Positions 43,946 to 51,829 of a stretch of 64,000 nt of DNA are shown piece after piece. How positions within the stretch are numbered: the stretch's first letter is position 1; each line of letters starts with the position of its first letter. The DNA is from Natronomonas sp. CBA1123. GTDB lineage: Archaea; Halobacteriota; Halobacteria; Halobacteriales; Haloarculaceae. The translations under genes were made by a program, and so were the position numbers. The stretch is taken from NCBI RefSeq assembly GCF_009741925.1, contig NZ_WPCC01000016.1, positions 1-64,000 on the forward strand. Reading direction: 5' to 3'. Under the pieces are notes generated by a model. That model was not told where the DNA came from. It worked only from the letters and a program-made list of their open reading frames with translations, and made no database searches.

Positions 43946-45571
43946 CTATTGGCTCGGCGTCTCGACGGCGTCGGCATCCATTTGGGTCGCCTCGATTCGG
44001 TCGATGACCTCCTCGGGGGTCGCGTAGTAGCGGTTCACCATCGCCGTGAACTCCTGGTACTGGTTTACTCCCTGCTCCCAGAGGTACTTCAGGAACGTCC
44101 GGCGGCGCTGCATCTCCCGGAGCAGTTCGGATTGGGACCACCCTCGCTCCTCGCGTATCTCGTCGAGTAGCTGCTTGTTCCCCTCCCGGAAGGAGTCGTT
44201 GGCGGAGTTCCACTCGTAGGCACCGGTGTAGTCGAGTTCACCCGTCCGCTGGTCGATGCCCTCGATTTCGGCGATGGCGTCCGCCCGGCGAACCCGCTCG
44301 CCGCCGAAGCGAGCGAGCGTCTGGACACACAGCACGTCCAGCGACTGAACCATCGGCCGCGGAACGTTGATGGGTTCGTTCTCCAGTCGGTTGATGACCG
44401 TCTGTACCGAGTCCGCGTGCATCGTCGACAGCGTCGTGTGGCCGGTGTTCATCGCCTGAAACAGCGTAATCGCCTCCTCGCCACGCACCTCCCCGACGAT
44501 GATGTACTCCGGGCGGTGCCGGAGGGCACTGCGGAGCAGGTCGTACATCGTCACGTTCGAGGCCTCGTCGAGGCGTTCGCGGGTGACACACGACAGCCAG
44601 TTGTCGTGATACAACGCGAGTTCGCGGGTGTCCTCGATGGTGATGAGTTTCGAACGGGGCGGAACGAACATCGAGATGGCGTTCATCGAAGTCGTCTTCC
44701 CCGATGCCGTCCCGCCGGCGAAGATGATGTTCTTGTTGTGTTCGATTGCCATCCACAGGTACGCCATCTGATGCAGCGAGTACGTGCCGAACTCCAGGAG
44801 GTCGATGGGCGTGAACGGTTCCTCGCTGTACTTCCGGATGGTGAACGCCGACCCGCGTGGTGTCACTTCTTCCCCGAGTGCTAACTCCGCCCGCGAACCG
44901 TCCTGGAGGGTCGTCTCGACGACGGGGTTGCCGACGGAGATGTGTCGGCCCGCCTGCTGGGCCATCCGGACGATGTAGTTGTCGAGTTCCTCCTCGGCGA
45001 AGGAGATGTTCGTCTCGATGTCCTGATACCCGTCGTGGTAGGCGTACAGCGGGATGTCGTAGCCGTCACAGGAGATGTCCTCAATCGAGGGGTCGTGCAT
45101 CAGCGGGTCGAGACGGCCGAATCCCTGAAACCGACGGTACAGGTAGTAGTACAGCCGATAGAACCCTGCAACGTCGATTTCCATGCCGTACTTCTCGAGG
45201 CGGTTCCGGAGTTCCTCGGCCAACACCTCCTCCGGCGTGCCGTCCCGGGAACTGTACAACAGCGGCGTTCGGACGTCGTCGTACAGCGTCGAGAGGAGTT
45301 CGCCCTCGAACCGGTCGAGTTCCGGTTCGATGACGCGGTAGAGGTGTTTGTCGTCGGTGTCGCTGTAGGTCACGACCGCGTAGGCAAACGGCGCGTTCAG
45401 CCAGTAGCGCTCGATTTCCCGGTCGTCGAACTGGCGGTCACCGACGACGTTGCCGTGATGACCGGGCTGGTACTGCGTCGCCGGAAGCTGAGAGCCGCTG
45501 AACGTCTCCGCCGTCCGACGAATGCTGTTGCGGATGGCTTCGAGCGGACCACCGGCTTGATTGCCTGACAT
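43946..45571 (-). CDS. pilB: type II/IV secretion ATPase (PilB/TadA-like), system 2
   Basis: The 541-aa motor has Walker A GGTASGKTTS (with Ala where system 1 has Gly), Asp box IEDTREL, Walker B YIIVGEVRGEE and His box GHTTLSTMHADS. It is shorter than system 1 because it lacks the acidic N-terminal extension. An unusually good Shine-Dalgarno (AGGAGGG) lies 9 nt before the ATG. Confidence 0.92.
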   Translation of the reverse strand: MSGNQAGGPLEAIRNSIRRTAETFSGSQLPATQYQPGHHGNVVGDRQFDDREIERYWLNAPFAYAVVTYSDTDDKHLYRVIEPELDRFEGELLSTLYDDVRTPLLYSSRDGTPEEVLAEELRNRLEKYGMEIDVAGFYRLYYYLYRRFQGFGRLDPLMHDPSIEDISCDGYDIPLYAYHDGYQDIETNISFAEEELDNYIVRMAQQAGRHISVGNPVVETTLQDGSRAELALGEEVTPRGSAFTIRKYSEEPFTPIDLLEFGTYSLHQMAYLWMAIEHNKNIIFAGGTASGKTTSMNAISMFVPPRSKLITIEDTRELALYHDNWLSCVTRERLDEASNVTMYDLLRSALRHRPEYIIVGEVRGEEAITLFQAMNTGHTTLSTMHADSVQTVINRLENEPINVPRPMVQSLDVLCVQTLARFGGERVRRADAIAEIEGIDQRTGELDYTGAYEWNSANDSFREGNKQLLDEIREERGWSQSELLREMQRRRTFLKYLWEQGVNQYQEFTAMVNRYYATPEEVIDRIEATQMDADAVETPSQ

Positions 45572-45580
45572 TTGTTAGTA

Positions 45581-45587
45581 CCCTCCT
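45581..45587 (-). promoter_or_regulatory. strong Shine-Dalgarno for pilB of system 2
   Basis: AGGAGGG on the minus strand lies 9 nt before the ATG at 45571. Most single genes here look leaderless, so an SD this strong marks a leadered transcript. An AT-rich palindrome AGTTATAACT (45594-45603) follows upstream. Confidence 0.5.
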
Positions 45588-45683
45588 AACGGCAGTTATA
45601 ACTCCGTTATCGCCGGGTCGGCATAAAACCACGCCGCAACTCGCGGTGTGTCCCGCCGTCGGGCGGCCACGAAACGTCGAGCG

Positions 45684-46184
45684 TCAGGTTCGTTCGACGA
45701 CGAGCAACAGCCCGCCCAGCAGGTACATGAAGAGAATCCCGACGGGAACCGTGATGCCGGCGAACCCGGTGAACAGGAAGTACGTCGACGCGGTCAACGG
45801 GACTGCCGAGAGAAGCAGCAGCGCACCCATCAGCCGAACGGGGTCGACCGGCGACTCGGCTTCCAGCCGTTCGTCGTAGACGTAGTAGACGGCGCTCAGT
45901 GCCAACGCGACGGTGAAGACGGCGGCGGCGAGTATCCACAACTGGTAGCCGAAGGCGACGCCAGCGTTGTCGGGAAACCCCGGCGCGCGATAGACGAGTA
46001 GATACGGGGTATCGTACTGTCCGAAGTCGACGCCGGGAATGAACTGGAAGAACAGATAGAGGAAGTGGATGCGGTACAGTCGCAGACCACCTTGGCTCGC
46101 ATACGAGACGCTCCACGGCAGCAGCGCACACAGCCACGCGGACAGCACCGCGAGTTCACCGGCGTACTCCGAGCGGACCCACAT
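45684..46184 (-). CDS. hypothetical 4-TM membrane protein
   Basis: The 166-aa protein has about four hydrophobic helices (LAVLSAWLCALLPWSVSY; YQLWILAAAVFTVALALSAVYYV; LMGALLLLSAVPLTASTYFLF; GITVPVGILFMYLLGGLLLVV), and a polar loop rich in Tyr. I do not recognise a family. Its TATA-like CTTTTATTT lies about 27 nt upstream. It is on the same strand as the second pilus system but 113 nt away. Confidence 0.7.
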   Translation of the reverse strand: MWVRSEYAGELAVLSAWLCALLPWSVSYASQGGLRLYRIHFLYLFFQFIPGVDFGQYDTPYLLVYRAPGFPDNAGVAFGYQLWILAAAVFTVALALSAVYYVYDERLEAESPVDPVRLMGALLLLSAVPLTASTYFLFTGFAGITVPVGILFMYLLGGLLLVVERT

Positions 46185-46206
46185 ACCACCTCACCCACGC
46201 GGGGGC

Positions 46207-46216
46207 AAATAAAAGA
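46207..46216 (-). promoter_or_regulatory. TATA box of the 4-TM protein gene
   Basis: TCTTTTATTT on the minus strand, about 27 nt before the ATG at 46184, indicates a leaderless start. Confidence 0.5.
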
Positions 46217-46324
46217 TACCGCATGACGGTCGCCGAACGATTCGTTTCGATGAGTGTGTACTGAACGTCTGACGCTGGCGTTACGTTCATCACTACGGCG
46301 ACCCTACGTCGTAGTAGCAAAGGG

Positions 46325-46780
46325 ATGCGGCGTGACTACTTCACTCTGACCGTCGACGGGATGGACGCGGACGACCCACAGCGGCCGGTCGTCACGATTA
46401 CCTACGAGGGACCGGTCGGTCAGCTCGAATCGAGGCTGACCAAAGCCGACAGCGTACTCGAAAGCGACGAAATCGACGTCGCCTTCCGGCTCAAAGAGCC
46501 GCTGGACTCCGATGAGGCCAACGGCGTCGTCGCCATCGCCGACCGCGTCACCGGCGAGTACGTCTTCGAACTCAACGCCACGGCCGGCGACGTGTTCTCC
46601 TTCGTCGAAGCCGCCCGCGAGTTCGGCCAGCGAAGCGACTCCGAAAGCCGATACCGAATCGTCCTCGAAACCGAAGACGAACACCTCGCGACCTACGACA
46701 AGTCCACACTGCTCGTCTACGACGCCGACGGCGACCTCCTCCGCGGGCAGAGTCTGATTCCCAGCGGCGTCGAACTGTAA
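46325..46780 (+). CDS. DUF5793 family protein
   Basis: The 151-aa haloarchaeal protein starts MRRDYFTLTV and ends with the family-typical QSLIPSGVEL. It is alpha/beta with acidic surface patches (EIDVAFRLKEPLDSDEANGVVAIADRVTGEYVFEL). No catalytic motif is visible and the function of the family is unknown. Confidence 0.8.
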   Translation: MRRDYFTLTVDGMDADDPQRPVVTITYEGPVGQLESRLTKADSVLESDEIDVAFRLKEPLDSDEANGVVAIADRVTGEYVFELNATAGDVFSFVEAAREFGQRSDSESRYRIVLETEDEHLATYDKSTLLVYDADGDLLRGQSLIPSGVEL

Positions 46781-46817
46781 GAGCCGTTTTTACCCGGCGA
46801 GAAAGCGACCGAAGAGA

Positions 46818-47468
46818 TTACTGGACGAGGCCGGCGACGACCCGTGATTCGGCCTTCCGGAGGTGCTCGTCGACCGTCGACGGCGCACAGCCGAGGTTGT
46901 CGGCGATGTCCTTGTGGGTGGCTTTGCGCGGAACGTCGTAGTACCCCTCCTCGATGGCCGTCTCGAACACTTCGAGCTGTCGGTCGGTCAGCGGCGACAG
47001 CAGGTCCTCCGAGCCCGGGACGTACGTGCCGGCGTCACCGACCGAGAACTCGAGGGCGTCCGGTATCGCTCCGAGTGCCCCACGGAGGTTTTCGTGTGTT
47101 CCGACGAGCGTCGCTCGCAGTCCCTCGTCGGTGAACTCCAGCGGCGTGTCGATGATGAGCGCGTACTCGTGGGCGATGTCCAACAACGCGTTGCCGTGGG
47201 TCGTCGAGTCCGCCTGGATGAACGCGTGGTACCCCTCGCCGACGATGTCGACGACCTCGTGGTCGTGGACCGACGGCTGGTCGTCGAGGGCGTCTCCGAA
47301 GGCGTCGCCGTCGCCGACGACGCGGTACAGCAGTACGGTCGTCCCGTCGGCGCGGGAGTCGACGTGTAAAAGCGACTCCCGGGAGACGGCGTCGTGGCCG
47401 GCCACGAACTCGTCGATGGGGTGAATCGCCCGTTCCGTGGGTGAGATATCGAGCTTGAGGTATTTCAT
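46818..47468 (-). CDS. bat-type HTH transcriptional regulator
   Basis: The 216-aa protein has an N-terminal alpha/beta sensor half (VDIVGEGYHAFIQADSTTHGNALLDIAHEY) and a C-terminal bacterio-opsin activator HTH (LTDRQLEVFETAIEEGYYDVPRKATHKDIADNLGCAPSTVDEHL). It lacks the cysteines of the regulator at 7540, so it senses something else. It is convergent with the DUF5793 gene (37 nt with a T-rich stretch in the gap). Confidence 0.85.
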   Translation of the reverse strand: MKYLKLDISPTERAIHPIDEFVAGHDAVSRESLLHVDSRADGTTVLLYRVVGDGDAFGDALDDQPSVHDHEVVDIVGEGYHAFIQADSTTHGNALLDIAHEYALIIDTPLEFTDEGLRATLVGTHENLRGALGAIPDALEFSVGDAGTYVPGSEDLLSPLTDRQLEVFETAIEEGYYDVPRKATHKDIADNLGCAPSTVDEHLRKAESRVVAGLVQ

Positions 47469-47597
47469 GGGGTCTCCGCTCTACCGAGTTCGGGGCCGTG
47501 TTGGGGATTTAAGCTTCTGACAAAACCATCCAAACGAAGCCGGCGTCGGGAAACCCAGAGCGGAAACGCTTTTGGGACGGGTCACCGAGTGGCCCGT

Positions 47598-47900
47598 ATG
47601 GACTGGCCCCACGACCCCGACGGCGAGGAAGGCTCCGAGGGGATGCGCAAGTACGGGCAGGCGATACTCGCGAAGAAACTGGACGAAGAGGAGGGATTCC
47701 CCCTCTCGAAAGCCGACTTCGTCGAGGAACACGGCGACGAGCCGATTCGACTGAACCATCAACGCGTCGTCAGCGTCGACGACATCTTCGAACACGTCGA
47801 GGAAGACGAATTCGAGGACATCGTCGCGTTCCACAAAGCCGTCGGGCGCGCGATGCGCTCGGCGGGGATGTGGGAAGTCGAACTCTCGAAGGGCGCCTGA
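47598..47900 (+). CDS. DUF5785 family protein
   Basis: The 100-aa protein starts MDWPHDPDGEEGSEGMRKYG, typical of the haloarchaeal DUF5785 family, with a helical C-terminal half (DDIFEHVEEDEFEDIVAFHKAVGRAMR). It may be a small adapter; no function is known. Confidence 0.8.
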   Translation: MDWPHDPDGEEGSEGMRKYGQAILAKKLDEEEGFPLSKADFVEEHGDEPIRLNHQRVVSVDDIFEHVEEDEFEDIVAFHKAVGRAMRSAGMWEVELSKGA

Positions 47901-47997
47901 GGTCCGCAACCCACGGTTTTCTCCGCGGCATGCCACGTCTCTAGCACTGCCGTCGTGGATGGTAAGGCAAATACCGGCGCGTCGAGAATCGTCTGGC

Positions 47998-48759
47998 GTG
48001 ACGAACACGCAGGTAACGCTCATCCAGATAGACAACTACGGACCGTGGACTGTCACGCCGGAGCCACGCCGCGAAGTCGACCTCCAGACGCTGCAGTCAC
48101 GACTGTACGCCGACCTCTCACAGCTGTTCGGCAACCGGGAGGGGTACGTCTTCTTCACCCGCTTCGACAACATGGTCGCAGTGACGAACGGCCTCGACGC
48201 CGACGCCCACGCCCTGATTCAGGAGTCCGTCGGCAACCGCTATCCGGTGTCGATTAGCTTGAGCATCGCCGTCGACGCTGCGCCCGCGGAGGCCCTCGGG
48301 GTCGCAACGGACCAACTGCAGGACGCCGGCAGCGCACAGGACCGCGGCCGAACCGAGGTGCTCCGTGGTGAGCCACTCGCCGACGACGAACGCACCGACG
48401 ACGACGTCCAAATCGCTCACTTCGACGTCAACGACGCGACGGGGAAGTACACCGACCAGCTCAACGAGTTCGACTCCTTCATCAACATCGAACAGGGGTA
48501 CGCCGAGTTGATGCGCTACATGCGGAAGGCACACGACTCGCTGTCCTTCTTCGTCGGTGGCGACAACATCATCGCCGTCTGCGATGCCGTCGACCGCGAG
48601 GGGTACGCCGATGCCATCGAACACGTCCACGAGACCGTCGGTGTCGACCTGAAGGTCGGCGTCGGGACCGCCAAGACCGCCCAATCCGCTGGCATGGCCG
48701 CTAAACACGCCCTCGAGACGTGCCGCGAAGAGAACACCGACGTGGAGTTCGGTCACTGA
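47998..48759 (+). CDS. arfA: GTP cyclohydrolase III (GTP cyclohydrolase IIa)
   Basis: The 253-aa protein (GTG at 47998) has two repeats of the GCH III fold: TQVTLIQIDNYGPWT and IAHFDVNDATG, then GYVFFTRFDNMVAV and LSFFVGGDNIIAVCD, each with the metal-binding Asp pair (FDNM, GGDN). It converts GTP to a formylated pyrimidine nucleotide, the first step of archaeal riboflavin and F420 synthesis. No other riboflavin gene is close. Confidence 0.92.
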   Translation: MTNTQVTLIQIDNYGPWTVTPEPRREVDLQTLQSRLYADLSQLFGNREGYVFFTRFDNMVAVTNGLDADAHALIQESVGNRYPVSISLSIAVDAAPAEALGVATDQLQDAGSAQDRGRTEVLRGEPLADDERTDDDVQIAHFDVNDATGKYTDQLNEFDSFINIEQGYAELMRYMRKAHDSLSFFVGGDNIIAVCDAVDREGYADAIEHVHETVGVDLKVGVGTAKTAQSAGMAAKHALETCREENTDVEFGH

Positions 48760-48822
48760 GTACGGCTGTATTGCTGACGATACGCCATGATTCGCCCTGG
48801 GAATCGCGCCCAAGGGGCGCAT

Positions 48823-48830
48823 CTTTATAA
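48823..48830 (+). promoter_or_regulatory. TATA box of the ABC binding-protein gene
   Basis: CTTTATAA lies about 30 nt before the ATG at 48857, with a second AT run (TTTATATA) at about 48839. Confidence 0.55.
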
Positions 48831-48856
48831 CGTATCAGTTTATATAGGAACCCGGT

Positions 48857-50131
48857 ATGCAACGCAACGTACAACGACGTGACGTGCTGAAGGGTGTTGG
48901 TGCAGCAGGCGCCACCATCACTCTCGCTGGCTGTATCGGTGGAAACGGTAACGGAAACGGCAACGGCAATGGGAACGGCAACGGGAACGGAAACGGTGGC
49001 CGAGCGCTCAAGCAGGGCGTCCTCCTGCCGCTGACCGGCGACCTCAGTAACCTCGGGCAGCCGATTCGCGACGGAGCCATTCTTCCCGCCGCCGAACTCG
49101 AAGGGGCGACCAGCTACACCATCGACATCCAAGAGGAGGACACGGAGACGAACCCGCAGGCGGGTATCTCCGGTGCCGACGCGCTCGTCGACGCCGGCTA
49201 TCCGGCCGTCACGGGACCGGCGTCCTCGGGTGTGAACATGCAGGTGACCCAACAGTCGCTCATTCCGAACTCGACGGTCGGTGTCTCGCCGTCCTCGACG
49301 TCGCCGGCGGTCACGGACCTCGACGACGACGACTACATCTACCGAACCTGTCCCTCCGACGCCCTGCAGGGGCCGGTCATCGCTCAGGTCGGCGCCGAGA
49401 CACTCGGCCAGAGTGACGCCGCGACGTTGTACACCAACAACGACTACGGCCAGGCGCTATCGAACGCGTTCACCGCTGCCTTCGAAGACGAATACGATGG
49501 CGAAGTGAAACAGCAAGTCTCCTTCGAGCAACAGCAGAATTCGTACTCCTCGCAGTTGGAGTCCGCGCTCAACGACAGCCCCGGACTGCTCGTCGTCATC
49601 GGCTATCCCGAATCCGGCAACCAGCTGTTCCGCGACTACTACAGCGACTTCGATTCGGGCGAGGACATCGTCGTCACCGACGGTCTCATCGACAACGAAC
49701 TTCCCGACAACGTCGACAACGACATGGGCAACGTCACGGGGACGGCACCGAAGTCCAGCGGTCCCGGACTGGAGAACTTCACGGAACTCTACGAAGAGGA
49801 GTACGACCGCGCACCCGGCGTGTTCAACGCTCACGCCTACGACGCGACGGCCGTCTGTCTGCTCGCCAACGTCTACGCGGGCGAAAACGACGGGACGGCG
49901 ATTCGCGACAACATGCGAGCAGCCGCCAACCCCGAGGGTGAGGAGTTCGGTCCCGGCGAACTCGCGGAGGCCATCGAGGCCGCCGACGCCGGCGACGAGA
50001 TTAACTACCAGGGTGCGTCCTCGTCGGTCGACTTCGACGAAAACGGCGACATGAAGGCCGTTTCCTACGGTATCTACGAGGTCGAAGACCGCGACTTCGT
50101 CGAGGTCGACAGCGTCAATCTCGGCGGGTAA
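48857..50131 (+). CDS. livK: branched-chain amino acid ABC binding lipoprotein
   Basis: The 424-aa protein has a Tat-like signal (RRDVLKG), lipobox LAGC (Cys26) and a nine-unit Gly-Asn linker, then a type I periplasmic-binding fold: KQGVLLPLTGDLSNLGQ, AGISGADALVDAGYPAVTGPASSGV, NDYGQALSNAF. It would capture amino acids or similar solutes outside the cell. It is convergent to the permease/ATPase operon of the same transporter type, with a palindromic terminator between the two. Confidence 0.9.
   Translation: MQRNVQRRDVLKGVGAAGATITLAGCIGGNGNGNGNGNGNGNGNGNGGRALKQGVLLPLTGDLSNLGQPIRDGAILPAAELEGATSYTIDIQEEDTETNPQAGISGADALVDAGYPAVTGPASSGVNMQVTQQSLIPNSTVGVSPSSTSPAVTDLDDDDYIYRTCPSDALQGPVIAQVGAETLGQSDAATLYTNNDYGQALSNAFTAAFEDEYDGEVKQQVSFEQQQNSYSSQLESALNDSPGLLVVIGYPESGNQLFRDYYSDFDSGEDIVVTDGLIDNELPDNVDNDMGNVTGTAPKSSGPGLENFTELYEEEYDRAPGVFNAHAYDATAVCLLANVYAGENDGTAIRDNMRAAANPEGEEFGPGELAEAIEAADAGDEINYQGASSSVDFDENGDMKAVSYGIYEVEDRDFVEVDSVNLGG
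48941..48994 (+). repeat. hexanucleotide repeat coding Gly-Asn linker
   Basis: Nine GGN-AAY units encode a flexible Gly-Asn spacer after the lipid-modified cysteine. The same solution is used in halocyanin at 24522-24563. Confidence 0.85.
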
Positions 50132-50142
50132 TCCCGGAGCGC

Positions 50143-50156
50143 AAAAATCGATTTTT
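50143..50156. terminator. bidirectional palindromic terminator
   Basis: AAAAATCGATTTTT is a perfect palindrome between the convergent livK and livF genes. It provides a T-run on both strands and fits a shared terminator. Confidence 0.6.
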
Positions 50157-50180
50157 TAGCGGCGACGACCCAATCGCGAT

Positions 50181-50960
50181 CTACCCGCCGAGGAACTCCT
50201 GTCGGACCTGCTGGTCGTTCAGGAGTGCATCGCCGGAGTCCATGAACCGGTTTTGGCCCTGTACGAGCACGTAGCCACGGTCACAGCGCCGCAACGCCTC
50301 CTTGGCGTTCTGTTCGACCATGAGGACGGCTGTGCCCGCCTCGTTGATGCGGTCGATGCGGTCGAACATGTCTTCGACGAGGTCGGGCGCCAACCCCGCC
50401 GAGGGCTCGTCGAGCATGAGCAAATCGGGGTCCAACATGAGCGCCCGCCCCATCGCGAGCATCTGCTGTTGGCCGCCCGACATCGTGCCGGCCTTCTGTC
50501 CCTTGCGCTCTTCGAGGATGGGGAACCGCTCGAACACCTCGTCGAGGCGCTCCTGTGGGACCTCGTCGAGGATGTACGCTCCCATCTCGAGGTTCTCCAG
50601 CACCGACAGCGACGAGAAGATATTGTCGGACTGAGGAACGTACCCCAACCCGAGGTGGATGATGTCCTCCGGCATCCGACCGGTGATGTCGCTGCCGTCG
50701 AACTCGACGGTACCGCCCATGACGTTCGTGAGTCCGAATATCGACTTCATCACCGTCGACTTCCCGGCACCGTTCGGGCCGACGATGGTGACGTATTCGC
50801 CGTCCTCGACGTTCATGTCGACCTCCTCGAGGATTTTGAGGTCACCGTAGCCGGCATCGAGGTCGCCGACCTGCAGGAGGCTGTCCTCGGACGTGGTGAA
50901 GTTCGTCGCGTTGACGTCCGCGTCGGTCACGTCGCGTTGGTCGCCGGTGCCCGAACTCAT
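50181..50960 (-). CDS. livF: ABC transporter ATPase LivF
   Basis: The 259-aa ABC ATPase has Walker A GPNGAGKST, Q-loop PQSDN, signature SGGQQQ, Walker B LLMLDEP and switch His region. Length and motifs fit LivF. It powers uptake with LivG. Its ATG overlaps the end of livG by 4 nt. Confidence 0.92.
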   Translation of the reverse strand: MSSGTGDQRDVTDADVNATNFTTSEDSLLQVGDLDAGYGDLKILEEVDMNVEDGEYVTIVGPNGAGKSTVMKSIFGLTNVMGGTVEFDGSDITGRMPEDIIHLGLGYVPQSDNIFSSLSVLENLEMGAYILDEVPQERLDEVFERFPILEERKGQKAGTMSGGQQQMLAMGRALMLDPDLLMLDEPSAGLAPDLVEDMFDRIDRINEAGTAVLMVEQNAKEALRRCDRGYVLVQGQNRFMDSGDALLNDQQVRQEFLGG

Positions 50961-51829
50961 ACGTCCTCACCTAGGTATGCCTCGATGACCTGTTCGTTGT
51001 TCTTGATGTCCTCGGGCGACCCCTCCGCGAGGAGTTTGCCCTGGTGCATGACGATGACGCGTTCGCAGTTCTCCATGATGAGGTCCATGTCGTGTTCGAC
51101 GAGCAGGAACGTGTATCCCTGCTCGCGTAAGTCGTGTATTCTGTCGAGTAGTTTCTCCTCCAGCGAGGGGTTGACGCCGGCGAACGGTTCGTCCAACAGC
51201 AGCATATCGGGGTCGACCATCAGCGCACGCGCGAGTTCGAGCAGCTTTCGCTGGCCGCCCGAGAGGTTGCCCGCGTACTCCTCGGCGAGGTGGTCGATTT
51301 CGAAGAACTCCAGGGTTTCCCAGACCTCCTCACGGAGGTCGGTCTCCTGGGCGACCACGTCGTCGCGGAGACCGGGCGTGACCGCGTTGACCAGTTTCTC
51401 GCCACGCTGGCCGCGAGGTGAGAGCATCATGTTTTCGAGAACGGTCATCTCTTCGAGTTCGCGGGCGATTTGGAACGTCCGAACGAGACCGCGGTTGGCG
51501 ATTTCGTACGGCTTCAGGCCGGTGATGTCCTCGCCTTGGAACAACACCGCGCCCCCGTCGGCGTCGTGGACGCCCGTGATGCAGTTGAAGGTCGTCGACT
51601 TGCCGGCGCCGTTGGGGCCGATAAGCCCCGTCAGCGACCCCTCCTCGACTTCGAAGGAGACGCCGTCGACGGCGGTGATACCGCCGAAGCGCTTTTCGAG
51701 CCCCTGAACCCGCAGCGGGAGTCCCCGCGGCGTCTCTTGGGCAGCTTTCTCGATGTCGCTGTCTTCGACCTCGGGTAGTTCGTCGGGGTCTTTACCCTGC
51801 GGGGCCGGCGTGTCGGTGGCGTCACTCAT
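50957..51829 (-). CDS. livG: ABC transporter ATPase LivG
   Basis: The 290-aa ATPase has an acidic N-terminal extension (about 45 residues), then Walker A GPNGAGKST, signature LSGGQRKLLELA, Walker B LLLDEPFAG, and H-loop VEHDMD. The ATG at 51829 gives MSDATDTPAPQ; the region before it is Arg-rich and unlikely to be coding. It overlaps livM by 8 nt. Confidence 0.92.
   Translation of the reverse strand: MSDATDTPAPQGKDPDELPEVEDSDIEKAAQETPRGLPLRVQGLEKRFGGITAVDGVSFEVEEGSLTGLIGPNGAGKSTTFNCITGVHDADGGAVLFQGEDITGLKPYEIANRGLVRTFQIARELEEMTVLENMMLSPRGQRGEKLVNAVTPGLRDDVVAQETDLREEVWETLEFFEIDHLAEEYAGNLSGGQRKLLELARALMVDPDMLLLDEPFAGVNPSLEEKLLDRIHDLREQGYTFLLVEHDMDLIMENCERVIVMHQGKLLAEGSPEDIKNNEQVIEAYLGEDV

Noticed and set aside
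37962-45571. ATPase/platform pairs considered as archaellum motor genes
   Set aside because: There are no archaellin, FlaH-like or FlaCE genes nearby and the platforms have two TadC halves, which fits type IV pili.
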